From positions 96,536 through 160,535 of the forward strand of contig CAJTDB010000011.1 in NCBI GenBank assembly GCA_910574965.1: a DNA stretch of 64,000 nt, read 5' to 3'. The DNA is from Lachnospiraceae bacterium (GTDB lineage: Bacteria; Bacillota; Clostridia; Lachnospirales; Lachnospiraceae). The notes below the pieces were generated by a model. The model was not told the DNA's origin. It did not search any database and saw only the letters and a list, made by a program, of their open reading frames with translations. Shown here in pieces: positions 18,364 to 27,347 of this stretch (the first letter of the stretch is position 1; each line of letters starts with the position of its first letter). Made by a program: the position numbers and the translations under genes.

Positions 18364-20649
18364 CTAACTGACCGAACGTTCGATATCCAGAACGCTCTCC
18401 ACCTGTCTGATCTTCTCTATGATCTTGTTCAGCTCCTCCACACTGGAAATGTCAAAGCTGACCGTAATCGTCGCAGTTCCCTTTCTGCTCGTACGCACAT
18501 TCATGGAGATCACATCGATCTCACGCTCGCTTAGAACTCTTGATACATCCACCAGAAGTCCCGTACGATTGTTGCCGAAGATCTTGATTTCTGTCGTGTA
18601 TTTCTCTCCTGTATGGGTCTGCTGCTGCCACTCCGCGTCAATGAGCCGCTCTCTCTCAGACTCCGCCAGATGAAGCATGTTCACGCAGTCTGTCCTGTGG
18701 ATGGTCACACCCCGCCCTCTGGTTACAAAACCGACGATCTCATCTCCCGGCACCGGATTGCAGCATCTGGAAAAACGTACCGCCACATCATCAATACCCT
18801 TGACAACGATACCGCTCCGGGACTTGGCAATACGAAACTTCTGTTCCTTTGCCTCGCTGACACTCTCGATAATCTTTGCATCTGTGACGGCCTTCTTCTT
18901 CGCCTTCTCGTACTCCTCTACCAGACGATTCACTACCTGGCCTTCTTTTAAGCCGCCATGACCCACTGCCGCCATGACCGATTCCCAGTCCCGGAATCCG
19001 TATTTGCGCAGTACACTTTCCTGGTATTCCGGCTTGACGATCAACTGCATCTGAATGCCTTTCATCTTGCAGTACTGCGTCACCAGCTCCTTGCCCTTGA
19101 TGATGTTGCTTTCTTTGAACTCGGTCTTAAACCACTGGTTGATCTTGTTCTTTGCCTGTGTTGTCTTGACAATGTTCAGCCAGTCGCGGCTGGGGCCCTT
19201 GGAATTTTGAGAGGTAATAATCTCGATCCGGTCCCCGTTGTGAATCATATAGTCAATGGGAACCAGCTTTCCGTTTACCCTGGCGCCGATCATCTTATTG
19301 CCCACCGCACTGTGAATGCTGTAGGCAAAGTCAATGGGATTCGATCCACGCCGAAGCGTCTTTACATCTCCTCCCGGCGTAAAACAATAAACACTGTCGG
19401 AAAACAGATCCAGATCACTTTTGAGCAGACTCATAAACTCCCGGTTGTCCGTTTCATCCCGCTGCCACTCCAGAATCTGCCGAAGCCAGGTCAGCTTTGC
19501 CTCCGCGCTGTCGCTTCCTTCCACATTCTGTTCCGCACTGCCGCCGCTCTCTTTGTATTTCCAATGGGCAGCGATGCCGTACTCCGCCGTTCTGTGCATC
19601 TCATAAGTCCGGATCTGAATCTCAAAGGGCTGTCCCTTCGGACCGATTAACGTCGTATGAAGGGACTGATACATATTGAGCTTCGGCATAGCAATATAGT
19701 CTTTAAAACGCCCAGGAATCGGTTTATACATCTCATGAATAACCCCAAGAGCTGCATAGCAGTCCTTCACCGACTCCACCAGAATACGCACTGCAAACAG
19801 ATCGTAAATCTGATCCAACGTCTTCTCCTGGTTGACCATCTTCTTATAAATACTGAAAAAATGCTTGACCCGGCCTTTGACATCCGCCCGAATGCTGGCA
19901 TTTTCCATATGCTGCTTTACTTCCGCCACCACCGACTGTACATATTTCTCACGAACGCTTTTCTTATCGGAGATCTGCGCCACCAGGTCATAGTAAACCT
20001 CCGGCTCCAAATATTTTAAAGCCAGATCGTCCAGCTCGATCTTCACTTTGGAGATTCCAAGCCTCTGGGCGATCGGTGCATAGATGTCCATCGTCTCCCT
20101 GGCCTTTTCCCGCTGCTTTTCAGGGCGCATGTATTTTAACGTCCGCATATTGTGCAGCCGGTCTGCCAGCTTAATTAAAATTACACGGATGTCCTTCGCC
20201 ATAGCAAGGAACATTTTCCGCAGATTTTCCGCCTGCTCATCCACCTTGTCCGCCGAGTAGCTTAACTGTCCCAGTTTGGTCACGCCGTCCACCAGAAGTG
20301 CCACCTCTTCCCCGAAAAGGCCGGCAACATCCTCCGTGGTCATGGGCGTATCCTCCACTACGTCGTGCAAAAGTCCGGCAACGATGCTCTCCTTATCCAG
20401 CTCCAGCTCCGCCAGGATGATGGCCACACAGATGGGATGGATGATATAAGGTTCGCCTGATTTGCGTACCTGGTCCTTATGGGCATCCATAGCGATCCGA
20501 AATGCCTTTTCAATCATGGAAATATCTGTGGACGGATGATATCTGGCCACACTTTTAATCAGCTCCTGATACAGTTCCTCCGGGCTGGTAAAATCTTCCA
20601 TCACCTTAATGTTTCTCTCATCTTTGCGAGTCTCTTTTGCTGTCGTCAT
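18364..20649 (-). CDS. relA: Bifunctional (p)ppGpp synthetase/hydrolase
   Basis: The 761-residue RelA/SpoT homologue makes and degrades the stringent-response alarmone. In order: HD hydrolase domain (LLHDVVEDT, LADRLHNMRTL), synthetase domain (GRFKDYIAMPKLNMYQSLHT, QIRTYEMH), TGS domain (YCFTPGGDVKTL), a zinc-finger-like segment (RCCNPVPGDEIVG) and a C-terminal ACT domain (about 680-755). Both catalytic halves look intact. The start is uncertain: ATG 20649 has GGTGA five bases upstream, with in-frame ATG 20655 and GTG 20658 just before. Its place after recJ and apt is a conserved Firmicutes arrangement. Confidence 0.95.
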   Translation of the reverse strand: MTTAKETRKDERNIKVMEDFTSPEELYQELIKSVARYHPSTDISMIEKAFRIAMDAHKDQVRKSGEPYIIHPICVAIILAELELDKESIVAGLLHDVVEDTPMTTEDVAGLFGEEVALLVDGVTKLGQLSYSADKVDEQAENLRKMFLAMAKDIRVILIKLADRLHNMRTLKYMRPEKQREKARETMDIYAPIAQRLGISKVKIELDDLALKYLEPEVYYDLVAQISDKKSVREKYVQSVVAEVKQHMENASIRADVKGRVKHFFSIYKKMVNQEKTLDQIYDLFAVRILVESVKDCYAALGVIHEMYKPIPGRFKDYIAMPKLNMYQSLHTTLIGPKGQPFEIQIRTYEMHRTAEYGIAAHWKYKESGGSAEQNVEGSDSAEAKLTWLRQILEWQRDETDNREFMSLLKSDLDLFSDSVYCFTPGGDVKTLRRGSNPIDFAYSIHSAVGNKMIGARVNGKLVPIDYMIHNGDRIEIITSQNSKGPSRDWLNIVKTTQAKNKINQWFKTEFKESNIIKGKELVTQYCKMKGIQMQLIVKPEYQESVLRKYGFRDWESVMAAVGHGGLKEGQVVNRLVEEYEKAKKKAVTDAKIIESVSEAKEQKFRIAKSRSGIVVKGIDDVAVRFSRCCNPVPGDEIVGFVTRGRGVTIHRTDCVNMLHLAESERERLIDAEWQQQTHTGEKYTTEIKIFGNNRTGLLVDVSRVLSEREIDVISMNVRTSRKGTATITVSFDISSVEELNKIIEKIRQVESVLDIERSVS

Positions 20650-20691
20650 GCTCATCACCGTTTCTATCGATCTGAACTCTGTCCCAAATAG

Positions 20692-21216
20692 TTACTTTCC
20701 TTCGTAGCAGATCACGCTGTCTACGTCATATTTTTCCAGCCGTTCTCTTCCTTTCAGCCCGGCCAGTTCCATTAGAAATACCATCTTCACCACTTCTCCC
20801 CCAAGAAGCTCCACCAGCTTAGCCGCTGCCTCAATGGTCCCGCCCGTAGCAATCAGATCATCGATCAGTACCACCTTCTGTCCCGGCCGGATGGAATCTT
20901 TGTGCATCTCAATCTGGGCACTGCCGTATTCCAGTTCATATTCCATGGACACGGTCTCTCTTGGAAGCTTTCCCTTCTTGCGTACCAGAACAAAGGGCTT
21001 ATGTAAATTGTACGCAATCGGCATACCAAAGATAAACCCTCTGGACTCCGTCCCTGCAATCACATCAAACTCGATTCCTTTTAATTTTTCCTGGATTCCG
21101 TCAATGGCAAGCTGCAGCCCTTCTGCATCCTGAAGAACGGAGGTTACATCCCGGAAGATGATCCCAGGTTCCGGAAAATCCGGTATGCTTACTACATAGT
21201 CTTCTACTTTTTTCAT
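20692..21216 (-). CDS. apt: Adenine phosphoribosyltransferase
   Basis: The 174-residue enzyme salvages adenine to AMP using PRPP. The PRPP-binding loop VVLIDDLIATGGT is clear, as are the flexible-loop region RKKGKLP and FPEPGIIFRDVT near the N-terminus. ATG 21216 follows AAGGAGAGAGTACCG; the frame extends six codons upstream without a better site. It lies between recJ and relA on one strand. Confidence 0.96.
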   Translation of the reverse strand: MKKVEDYVVSIPDFPEPGIIFRDVTSVLQDAEGLQLAIDGIQEKLKGIEFDVIAGTESRGFIFGMPIAYNLHKPFVLVRKKGKLPRETVSMEYELEYGSAQIEMHKDSIRPGQKVVLIDDLIATGGTIEAAAKLVELLGGEVVKMVFLMELAGLKGRERLEKYDVDSVICYEGK

Positions 21217-21346
21217 CGGTACTCTCTCCTTCATCGTTTACAAACTTCTTCTGCGGCCGCCGCTCCTGCTGCCAGACAGCCCTCCCGCAGTTTTGACACC
21301 CCTCATAAGGCTAACTATATCACAAAATGAAACGCTTCGCAATCGG

Positions 21347-23038
21347 TCAGAGACAATTCCGCACCTGAACCTGCAGACGCTTTACTCCTCTGTACTCGTT
21401 CAGTTCCGGATAGTACAGCATATGCATCGTCTGCTTCTGTTCCAGAAGCGCAAGAACCGCCCGCATCTGATCGTTAAAACAGATGCCTTCCAGAACAGCC
21501 CCGCTCTCATCCTTCAGTTTCATGCGCAGTGCATTCTGATTTTTTCCCATAATCCGGTATTCCAGCACCTGGACATTCCGGGCTGCAAACACCGGCTTGC
21601 CGTTCCCGTTTCCAAAAGGTTCTAAAAGCTCTAACTCTTCCACCACCTTCTCCGACACATGAGAAAAAGGCAGGGCAATATCGATGCGGATGACTTCCGT
21701 AAGTTCCTCTTCTGTCAGACTGCACTCCTCGTTGATCCGCCTGCGAAACTCCTCCACGTTCTCCTCCGGCAAAGAAAGGCCCGCCGCCATGGGATGTCCT
21801 CCATATTTTAGAAATAGATCTTTACATTTGCTCATCTCTTCAAACATGGAATAGGTCTCGATGGAGCGTCCGGAACCTTTTACCGCCTCTTCCCCTCTGG
21901 TCAGGACAAAGACCGGACGGTAATAGTGTTCCCTGATTTTCCCCGCAATAATCCCGGCCAGACTTTCATGACAGTCAGGAAGATACACTACCAGCACTCT
22001 GTCTTCCTTTTGCCTGCTCTGTTCAATCTGCTCGATTGCCCTGGCCAGCCCCTGTTCGGTCATGTTTTTCCGCTCTTCGTTCAGGCGTTTCAGCTCCATG
22101 GCACGGGAACGGGCCAGCGCTTCTTCTTTCGTGTCCAGAAGTTCCAGCGCCCGTTTGGCCGTAGCCAGACGACCGCTGGCATTGATGCAGGGTCCGAGAA
22201 CAAAGCCGATATGGTAGGCACTCAGCCGATCTCTCTTTAGTTCATTGGCTTCTATCAGCGCAGACATACCCGGATGCGCAGTCCTTCGCAGAAGCTTCAG
22301 ACTCTCTTTGACCAGAATCCGGTTCTCTCCCGCCAGTTCCATCACATCTCCTACCGTGGCAAAACCCGCCAGCATCAGAAGGTCCCCATAAAGCACATCC
22401 TCCGGCATGGAAAGACTGCTCCACAGCTCCTGCACCAGTTTCCACGCCACTGCCGCCCCGCAGAGCTTTTTAAAGGGGTATTTGCACTCCGGCTGTCTCG
22501 GATTGACGATCACATCTGCCGCCGGAACTTCCTCCTGCAGCTCATGGTGGTCTGTCACAATGACTGTCATTCCCTGTTCTTTTGCATATGCGATCTCTTT
22601 GGGTGCCGCAATCCCGTTGTCGCAGGTGATGATCGTATCCACGCCCGCTTCGAATGCCCGGCGAACCAGTTCCAGGTTCAGGCCATAACCGTCCCGTTTC
22701 CGGTCCGGAATATCCGTATCGACTCTCGCACCCGCTTCCCTGAGTCCCCGCAGCAAAATATAGGTTGCACAAACGCCGTCAATATCATAATCACCGATAA
22801 TCCGAATAAACTCCTGCTTTCGGATCTTCTCCCGCAGAAGTGCTGCCGCCTCCGAAATCCCTTTCATAAGAGAAGCCGGGTGCAGATCCGAAAGCCCTCC
22901 GTGCAGATAAACCCGAATCTCCTCTTCCCCGATGATTTCCTTATTGCGGATCAGACGGGCTGTAAAAGGTGTAATATGAAACCTCTCACTGATGGCCTGA
23001 TAATCCGCTCCCTTTCGTATTTCCACCCATTTTGCCAT
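21347..23038 (-). CDS. recJ: Single-stranded-DNA-specific exonuclease RecJ
   Basis: The 563-residue 5'-3' exonuclease acts in recombination and repair. The DHH phosphoesterase motifs are present: IIGDYDIDGVCATY, TCDNGI, VTDHHELQ, then the DHHA1 motif KYGGHPMAAGLSL and a C-terminal OB-type domain. The length is typical of the Firmicutes short form. ATG 23038 follows AGAGGGAAGATACAT. It is probably first in recJ-apt-relA-MBL, although 130 bases with weak inverted repeats separate it from apt. Confidence 0.95.
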   Translation of the reverse strand: MAKWVEIRKGADYQAISERFHITPFTARLIRNKEIIGEEEIRVYLHGGLSDLHPASLMKGISEAAALLREKIRKQEFIRIIGDYDIDGVCATYILLRGLREAGARVDTDIPDRKRDGYGLNLELVRRAFEAGVDTIITCDNGIAAPKEIAYAKEQGMTVIVTDHHELQEEVPAADVIVNPRQPECKYPFKKLCGAAVAWKLVQELWSSLSMPEDVLYGDLLMLAGFATVGDVMELAGENRILVKESLKLLRRTAHPGMSALIEANELKRDRLSAYHIGFVLGPCINASGRLATAKRALELLDTKEEALARSRAMELKRLNEERKNMTEQGLARAIEQIEQSRQKEDRVLVVYLPDCHESLAGIIAGKIREHYYRPVFVLTRGEEAVKGSGRSIETYSMFEEMSKCKDLFLKYGGHPMAAGLSLPEENVEEFRRRINEECSLTEEELTEVIRIDIALPFSHVSEKVVEELELLEPFGNGNGKPVFAARNVQVLEYRIMGKNQNALRMKLKDESGAVLEGICFNDQMRAVLALLEQKQTMHMLYYPELNEYRGVKRLQVQVRNCL

Positions 23039-23132
23039 ATGTATCTTCCCTCTTTATGAAAATCCAGCCGCCCCCGAAGAGGCATGAATGCCTCCTTAGG
23101 GTATGCTGATTGTTATTTTTTTCACGTATGTA

Positions 23133-25322
23133 CTATGCCTGTTTCTGCAAATAAAACTGGAACGCCGTATATTCCGGCACTTCCCGCTCAATGGGCAGCC
23201 CCGCATACATAAGCGCTACACCGGAATATACTTTTGCACTTCCGTTTATGCTGTACAGAGCATCCGGCTCAAGTCCTTTGGCACGAATGTACTCCTGAGG
23301 ACCGTTGCAGGTCAGATTGGTCACGACCACACTTAGGAGGGATTCGCTCTTATCCTTGCTCACATGCTGCCACGCGGTCATATTTCCCACTTCAAAAGGA
23401 TTGGTCAGTCGATAGTAATCTCCTTTGAAAATCAGCGGATAGTATTTCCGGAACAGATCACTTTGTTCCAGGCAGAGCTTCTGCTCTTCTTCCGTCAGAT
23501 GCGTAGCATCCAGCTCATATCCAAAGGTCCCGCACATAGCCACCACAGCCTTCGTGCGCAGGGGAACAAGCTTTCCGCTGTCGGAAATATGTGCGCCCAT
23601 AGTGCATACCGGATAGACAAAGGAAGTGCCGTAATGAAGCTTCAGCCGATCGATGGGATGATTGTTGTCACTGACCCAGTACTGGGGATAATAATGCAGC
23701 ATGGCCGGATCATACCGTCCTCCTCCTCCGCTGCACCCTTCAAATAAAATGTCCGGATGCGTCTTGATGATCTGATCCATCACCCGGTAAAGTCCCAGAA
23801 TATAGCGGTGGTATACCTCGCCCTGGCGGTCCGCCGGCAGAGCATTGGACCAGATATCGGCCAGAGAACGGTTAATATCCCATTTGACATAGTAAATATT
23901 GGCATTGTCCAGAATCTGGTTAATGCTCTTTATCAAATAATCCTGTACCTCTTTCCGGCTCATATCCAGTGCCATCTGATTTCGGCTGCGGACCGCATGT
24001 CGTCCGGGAATCTCCATTGTCCATTCCGGATGCGCACGATACAGTTCACTGTCTTCCGACACCATCTCCGGCTCAAACCAGATGCCGAACTTCATTCCCA
24101 GCTCATTAATCTGCTCCACCAGCCGGTCCAGTCCGCACCGGATCTTCTTCTGGTTCACTACCCAGTCTCCCAGGCTGCTGTTGTCGTCGTCTCTCTTTCC
24201 AAACCAGCCGTCATCCATAACCAGAAGATCCACGCCCATTTTACGAGCCGCTTTCGCGATCTCCAGAAGCTTCACATCATCAAATTCCATAAAGGCCGCC
24301 TCCCAACTGTTAATCAGGACCGGACGCTGAACTTCCTGGACAAATTTGCTCCCGCACAAATTGGACCGGTAAAAATCATGATACAGATGGGACAGTCCGG
24401 TAAAGCCCTTTTCGGTAAATGCCAGTACGGCTTCCGGTCCTTCAAACACCTCTCCCGGCTTCAGTTCATATACAAACTGCTTTGGATGGATTCCCATAAC
24501 CAGACGGAGCTGATCGTACTGGTCCAGCTCTGCCTCTGCCAGAAAGTTGCCGCTGTACATGAGCGATACCCCGTAGCACTTTCCGTAATCTTCCGTGGCA
24601 TCCCGGCCGCAGAGAATGACAAAGGGATTCTGCTGATGGCTGGAAGAACCGCGCACGCTTCCGATTGCATGAATATGATGGGTCATATGCTGGCGCTCCA
24701 CCTGCCGCTCCTGCCCGTAACGTCCCGGCAGACTCACAAGATCCATCCCGGCCCCATTTAGAAAATCCAGACAGACGGACATGATCTTCTTCAGATGAAC
24801 CGGTGCGTCTCCGGCATTGACCACTTTCACTGCCCTTGTGATAACATCCGCTTCCTCAAAGACACTGTACAGCAGGACCACCTGTACATGACTCACCTGA
24901 TCGGTAAGGGTGATCTCCAGAGTGTCCACCGTATCCTCCTTTTTTGCAAAGACTGTCGGCAGTGTATCCAGACGATACTTTCCTTTCCGAATGACGGAAC
25001 CTGTCACTTTTCCATGGAAAGAATAGCTTCCGTCGCTGTTCATAACCTCGATACTGGCAGTTCGAAAATCCCCCTGCTGCTGGGTGCTGAACTCCTGAGG
25101 CTGCGCATCTAGAGAGAACGTACGTTCGTTCCTTGATTCATACGGATTACCGGAAAATCCCCGGTCGTACTGCCGGATCTGATAACTCATATCTCTGTCG
25201 CAAATAGACGGTCCATAGTAAAGATGCAGCAAATAGTCAAGATTTCCGCATTTCATCTGATAAGAAGTATTCCTGGTATGCAATGTCCAGGTTTTACATG
25301 CTTCATTGTAAACAATTCCCAT
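23133..25322 (-). CDS. Alpha-galactosidase, glycoside hydrolase family 36
   Basis: The 729-residue cytoplasmic enzyme (no signal peptide) releases galactose from raffinose-family and related oligosaccharides. An N-terminal beta-sandwich precedes the catalytic barrel. Key motifs are VMDDGWFGKRDDD (about 368), YVKWDINRS with nucleophile D482, ECSGGGGRYDP-type EGCSGGGG (about 528) and YWVSDN with acid/base D552. ATG 25322 follows TAGGAGGAACCACA. The ribosome site abuts a tandem hairpin array at 25338-25563. No sugar transporter is adjacent. Confidence 0.95.
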   Translation of the reverse strand: MGIVYNEACKTWTLHTRNTSYQMKCGNLDYLLHLYYGPSICDRDMSYQIRQYDRGFSGNPYESRNERTFSLDAQPQEFSTQQQGDFRTASIEVMNSDGSYSFHGKVTGSVIRKGKYRLDTLPTVFAKKEDTVDTLEITLTDQVSHVQVVLLYSVFEEADVITRAVKVVNAGDAPVHLKKIMSVCLDFLNGAGMDLVSLPGRYGQERQVERQHMTHHIHAIGSVRGSSSHQQNPFVILCGRDATEDYGKCYGVSLMYSGNFLAEAELDQYDQLRLVMGIHPKQFVYELKPGEVFEGPEAVLAFTEKGFTGLSHLYHDFYRSNLCGSKFVQEVQRPVLINSWEAAFMEFDDVKLLEIAKAARKMGVDLLVMDDGWFGKRDDDNSSLGDWVVNQKKIRCGLDRLVEQINELGMKFGIWFEPEMVSEDSELYRAHPEWTMEIPGRHAVRSRNQMALDMSRKEVQDYLIKSINQILDNANIYYVKWDINRSLADIWSNALPADRQGEVYHRYILGLYRVMDQIIKTHPDILFEGCSGGGGRYDPAMLHYYPQYWVSDNNHPIDRLKLHYGTSFVYPVCTMGAHISDSGKLVPLRTKAVVAMCGTFGYELDATHLTEEEQKLCLEQSDLFRKYYPLIFKGDYYRLTNPFEVGNMTAWQHVSKDKSESLLSVVVTNLTCNGPQEYIRAKGLEPDALYSINGSAKVYSGVALMYAGLPIEREVPEYTAFQFYLQKQA

Positions 25323-25337
25323 TGTGGTTCCTCCTAT

Positions 25338-25563
25338 TTTAGTTCCGTATTTGTCCCTGAAATACCCACTTAAGGGGAAGCATTTTCCTTCTCATTCGTT
25401 CCGGAAAATCCTTCCGGGCATTTCAGGGACAAATACTGTTTTTAGTTCCGTATTTGTCCCTGAAATACCCACTTAAGGGGAAGCATTTTCCTTCTCATTC
25501 GCTCCGGAAAATCCTTCCGGGCATTTCAGGGACAAATACTGTTTTTAGTTCCGTATTTGTCCT
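25338..25563 (-). repeat. Tandem 103-bp hairpin modules upstream of the alpha-galactosidase
   Basis: Two complete units (starting 25341 and 25444, one base different) and a 17-base partial third (25547) repeat with an exact 103-bp period. In each unit 25347-25367 pairs with 25416-25436 (21 bp, one G.U only in the minus-strand RNA). Inside is GGAAG-G-ATTTTCC pairing with GGAAAAT-G-CTTCC around a 14-base loop. The array fills most of the spacer between the GNAT stop and the galactosidase ribosome site, in the sense direction. No open frame and no spacers are present. Confidence 0.9.
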
Positions 25564-25581
25564 AATTTATCCTAATTTATC

Positions 25582-26115
25582 TTATAACTCCCCTCCGGCC
25601 AGCTTCTTCTCCAGGCAGACCAGCCGGATTCCAGATATCCCATTAAATTCGCTCTCCACCACGGACACTTCTTTATATCCGAGTTTCTGATACAATTTCC
25701 TGGCCCCCTGGTTGTGCACACTTGTATCCATACGCAAATACAGACATCCGTGTTCCAAAGCATATGCTTCATAATATGCCACAAACCGCGTGCCGTACCC
25801 CTGTCCCTTTTCTTTTGGAGAGACGACCAGTGTATGCAGCACCATTACCTGATCGTCCGGTGCATCATATTCCCAATTCGCATTTGCGTATTCCGCCACT
25901 TGCTCCTGATTGATCCGGGCAGCCGCCACGATCCGTCCTTCTTCTTCCTCTACAAACATATCTCCCCGGCAAACAGCCAGCAGCGCGGTTTCCCTGGATG
26001 GATAGATGCCTCGTATCCAGTCTGTTGTCATATTTCCTGCTTCATTTTCTGTGTGGATCTCCTCATAGATCTCTGTGATCCGGTCCACATCCCGTTCCTT
26101 GGCCTTTCGAAACAC
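25582..26115 (-). CDS. GNAT-family N-acetyltransferase
   Basis: A 177-residue acetyltransferase fold: N-terminal FRKAKERDVDRI, the acetyl-CoA loop VVSPKEKGQGYGT, and C-terminal GARKLYQKLGYKEV. The substrate is unknown. I chose GTG 26115 because AAGGAG lies eight bases upstream; a longer frame from ATG 26199 would overlap the esterase gene and adds a non-family N-terminus. It starts 25 bases after the esterase stop, so both are probably in one transcript. Confidence 0.85.
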   Translation of the reverse strand: MFRKAKERDVDRITEIYEEIHTENEAGNMTTDWIRGIYPSRETALLAVCRGDMFVEEEEGRIVAAARINQEQVAEYANANWEYDAPDDQVMVLHTLVVSPKEKGQGYGTRFVAYYEAYALEHGCLYLRMDTSVHNQGARKLYQKLGYKEVSVVESEFNGISGIRLVCLEKKLAGGEL

Positions 26116-26140
26116 CGATCTTACTCCTTTCCTTTGCAGA

Positions 26141-26941
26141 TCACTGCAGATCCGTTTCTGTCCCAAGCCACCAGCGCAGCACATCCTGTATTTTCGCATC
26201 CCAGTATTTCCACCGATGATCTCCCTCGGACTCTTCGCAGGTCAGATCATAACCCAGCTTTCTCATATGCTCCCAGGCCCGAAGATTATCTTCATATAGA
26301 AAATCCTCTGTTCCGCACCACGCATAAAGCCGCGGCCGTTTTTTCTTTCCGGCTACCAGTCGTTCTGCCAGTGCAAAGAGATCGTTATCTGATCCCTTCA
26401 GCTCCTCCTCACTGCCGAAAATTCCCTGGAACAGTGCTTTTTTCTCCTCCGCCAAGCGTTTATGTCCTCCGCCGGCCATATCCAGCGCACCCGATAAGGA
26501 AGCCGCTGCTCCAAACGTATCCGAAGCGCCAAGCCCCAGCTTCCATGCTCCATAGCCGCCCATAGACAGCCCTGCCGCCAGTGTATCTTCCCGCCGTCCT
26601 GACAGCCGCGGGAAAAATTCACGGCAGATACGGGGCAGTTCCTCCGCGATAAATGTCCAGTACGGCATCCCGTATTTTGTATCCGTATAAAAGCCCAGAT
26701 GCGTCGGCGGCATCACCACCGCAATCCCAAGTCTGCTCACATACCGCTCTATCGATGTACGCCTCTGCCAAACCGTATGGTCATCGCTCATTCCATGAAG
26801 CAGATATACGGTCTTATAAGCTCCGTCTGCCGCTCTTCCCTCCATGCCGATCTGCTTGCTCGTTTCCTGGGGAATAATCACATCCATATTTACCCCCATA
26901 CCAAGCACATCCGAAAAAAAGTCCACATGCATCAGTGCCAT
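26141..26941 (-). CDS. Alpha/beta-hydrolase esterase (esterase D / tributyrin esterase-like)
   Basis: The 266-residue cytoplasmic protein matches the putative-esterase family: oxyanion region YLLHGMSDDHTVW, nucleophile elbow GLSMGGYG (S126), and late Asp and His candidates in CGTEDFLYE and EGDHRWKYWD. Relatives cleave short acyl esters, S-formylglutathione or acetylated sugars. ATG 26941 follows ATAGGAGGACTAAAAT. Like the alpha-galactosidase it is preceded by a tandem hairpin array, whose last linker runs into the ribosome site. Confidence 0.88.
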   Translation of the reverse strand: MALMHVDFFSDVLGMGVNMDVIIPQETSKQIGMEGRAADGAYKTVYLLHGMSDDHTVWQRRTSIERYVSRLGIAVVMPPTHLGFYTDTKYGMPYWTFIAEELPRICREFFPRLSGRREDTLAAGLSMGGYGAWKLGLGASDTFGAAASLSGALDMAGGGHKRLAEEKKALFQGIFGSEEELKGSDNDLFALAERLVAGKKKRPRLYAWCGTEDFLYEDNLRAWEHMRKLGYDLTCEESEGDHRWKYWDAKIQDVLRWWLGTETDLQ

Positions 26942-26957
26942 ATTTTAGTCCTCCTAT

Positions 26958-27188
26958 TTAAGTTCCGCATCCGGCCTTCCAAACCTCTTTTCTAGAAGCA
27001 TATCCGGCCTCTTCGCGTCCGGATATCCTTCTGGGTTTTCCAGGCCAGATGCTGATTTAAGTTCCGCATCCGGCCTTCCAAACCCTTTCTTCTAGAAGCA
27101 TATCCGGCCTCTTCGCGTCCGGATATCCTTCTGGGTTTTCCAGGCCAGATGCTGATTTAAGTTCCGCATCCGGCCTTCCAGACCTCTT
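26958..27188 (-). repeat. Tandem ~100-bp hairpin modules upstream of the esterase
   Basis: Two complete units (from 26961 and 27060) and a 29-base partial third (27160) repeat with a period of 99-100 bp. On the minus strand the outer stem GCATCTGGCCT...AGGCCGGATGC continues through a 3x3 purine internal loop into AAACC/GGTTT. The inner stem is AGAAG-G-ATATCCGG with CCGGATAT-G-CTTCT around an 11-base loop containing CGAAGAG. Sequence differs from the array at 25338 but the fold and orientation match. The rest of the spacer up to secDF (27189-27347) has no gene. Confidence 0.9.
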
Positions 27189-27304
27189 CCCCCCACATAC
27201 AGACAGGCCGCCAAAAAACACAGCCCCGGCATCGAGATGAGCGAAGCTGTGTGGATCAGAGAGGGCCGTTCCTGTCCGACACCTTCCATACAAGCGCTCA
27301 TCCT

Positions 27305-27331
27305 GCTGCCGGGACCGCGCTTCCCGGCAGC
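27305..27331 (-). other. GC-rich hairpin after secDF
   Basis: GCTGCCGGG (27305-27313) pairs with CCCGGCAGC (27323-27331) across nine bases, 17 bases past the secDF stop. No U run follows on the minus strand, so it may be a weak terminator or an mRNA 3' stabiliser. Confidence 0.4.
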
Positions 27332-27347
27332 CCGTCGTCCCCTTTGC

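Noticed and set aside
23077..23098. Terminator after the alpha-galactosidase
   Set aside because: GAGGCA/TGCCTC is short and no U run follows on the minus strand; at most a weak hairpin in the recJ leader region.
25338..27188. CRISPR array
   Set aside because: The tandem units are contiguous copies of about 100 bp with no variable spacers, there are no cas genes, and the repeats are long imperfect hairpins rather than 25-40 bp repeats.
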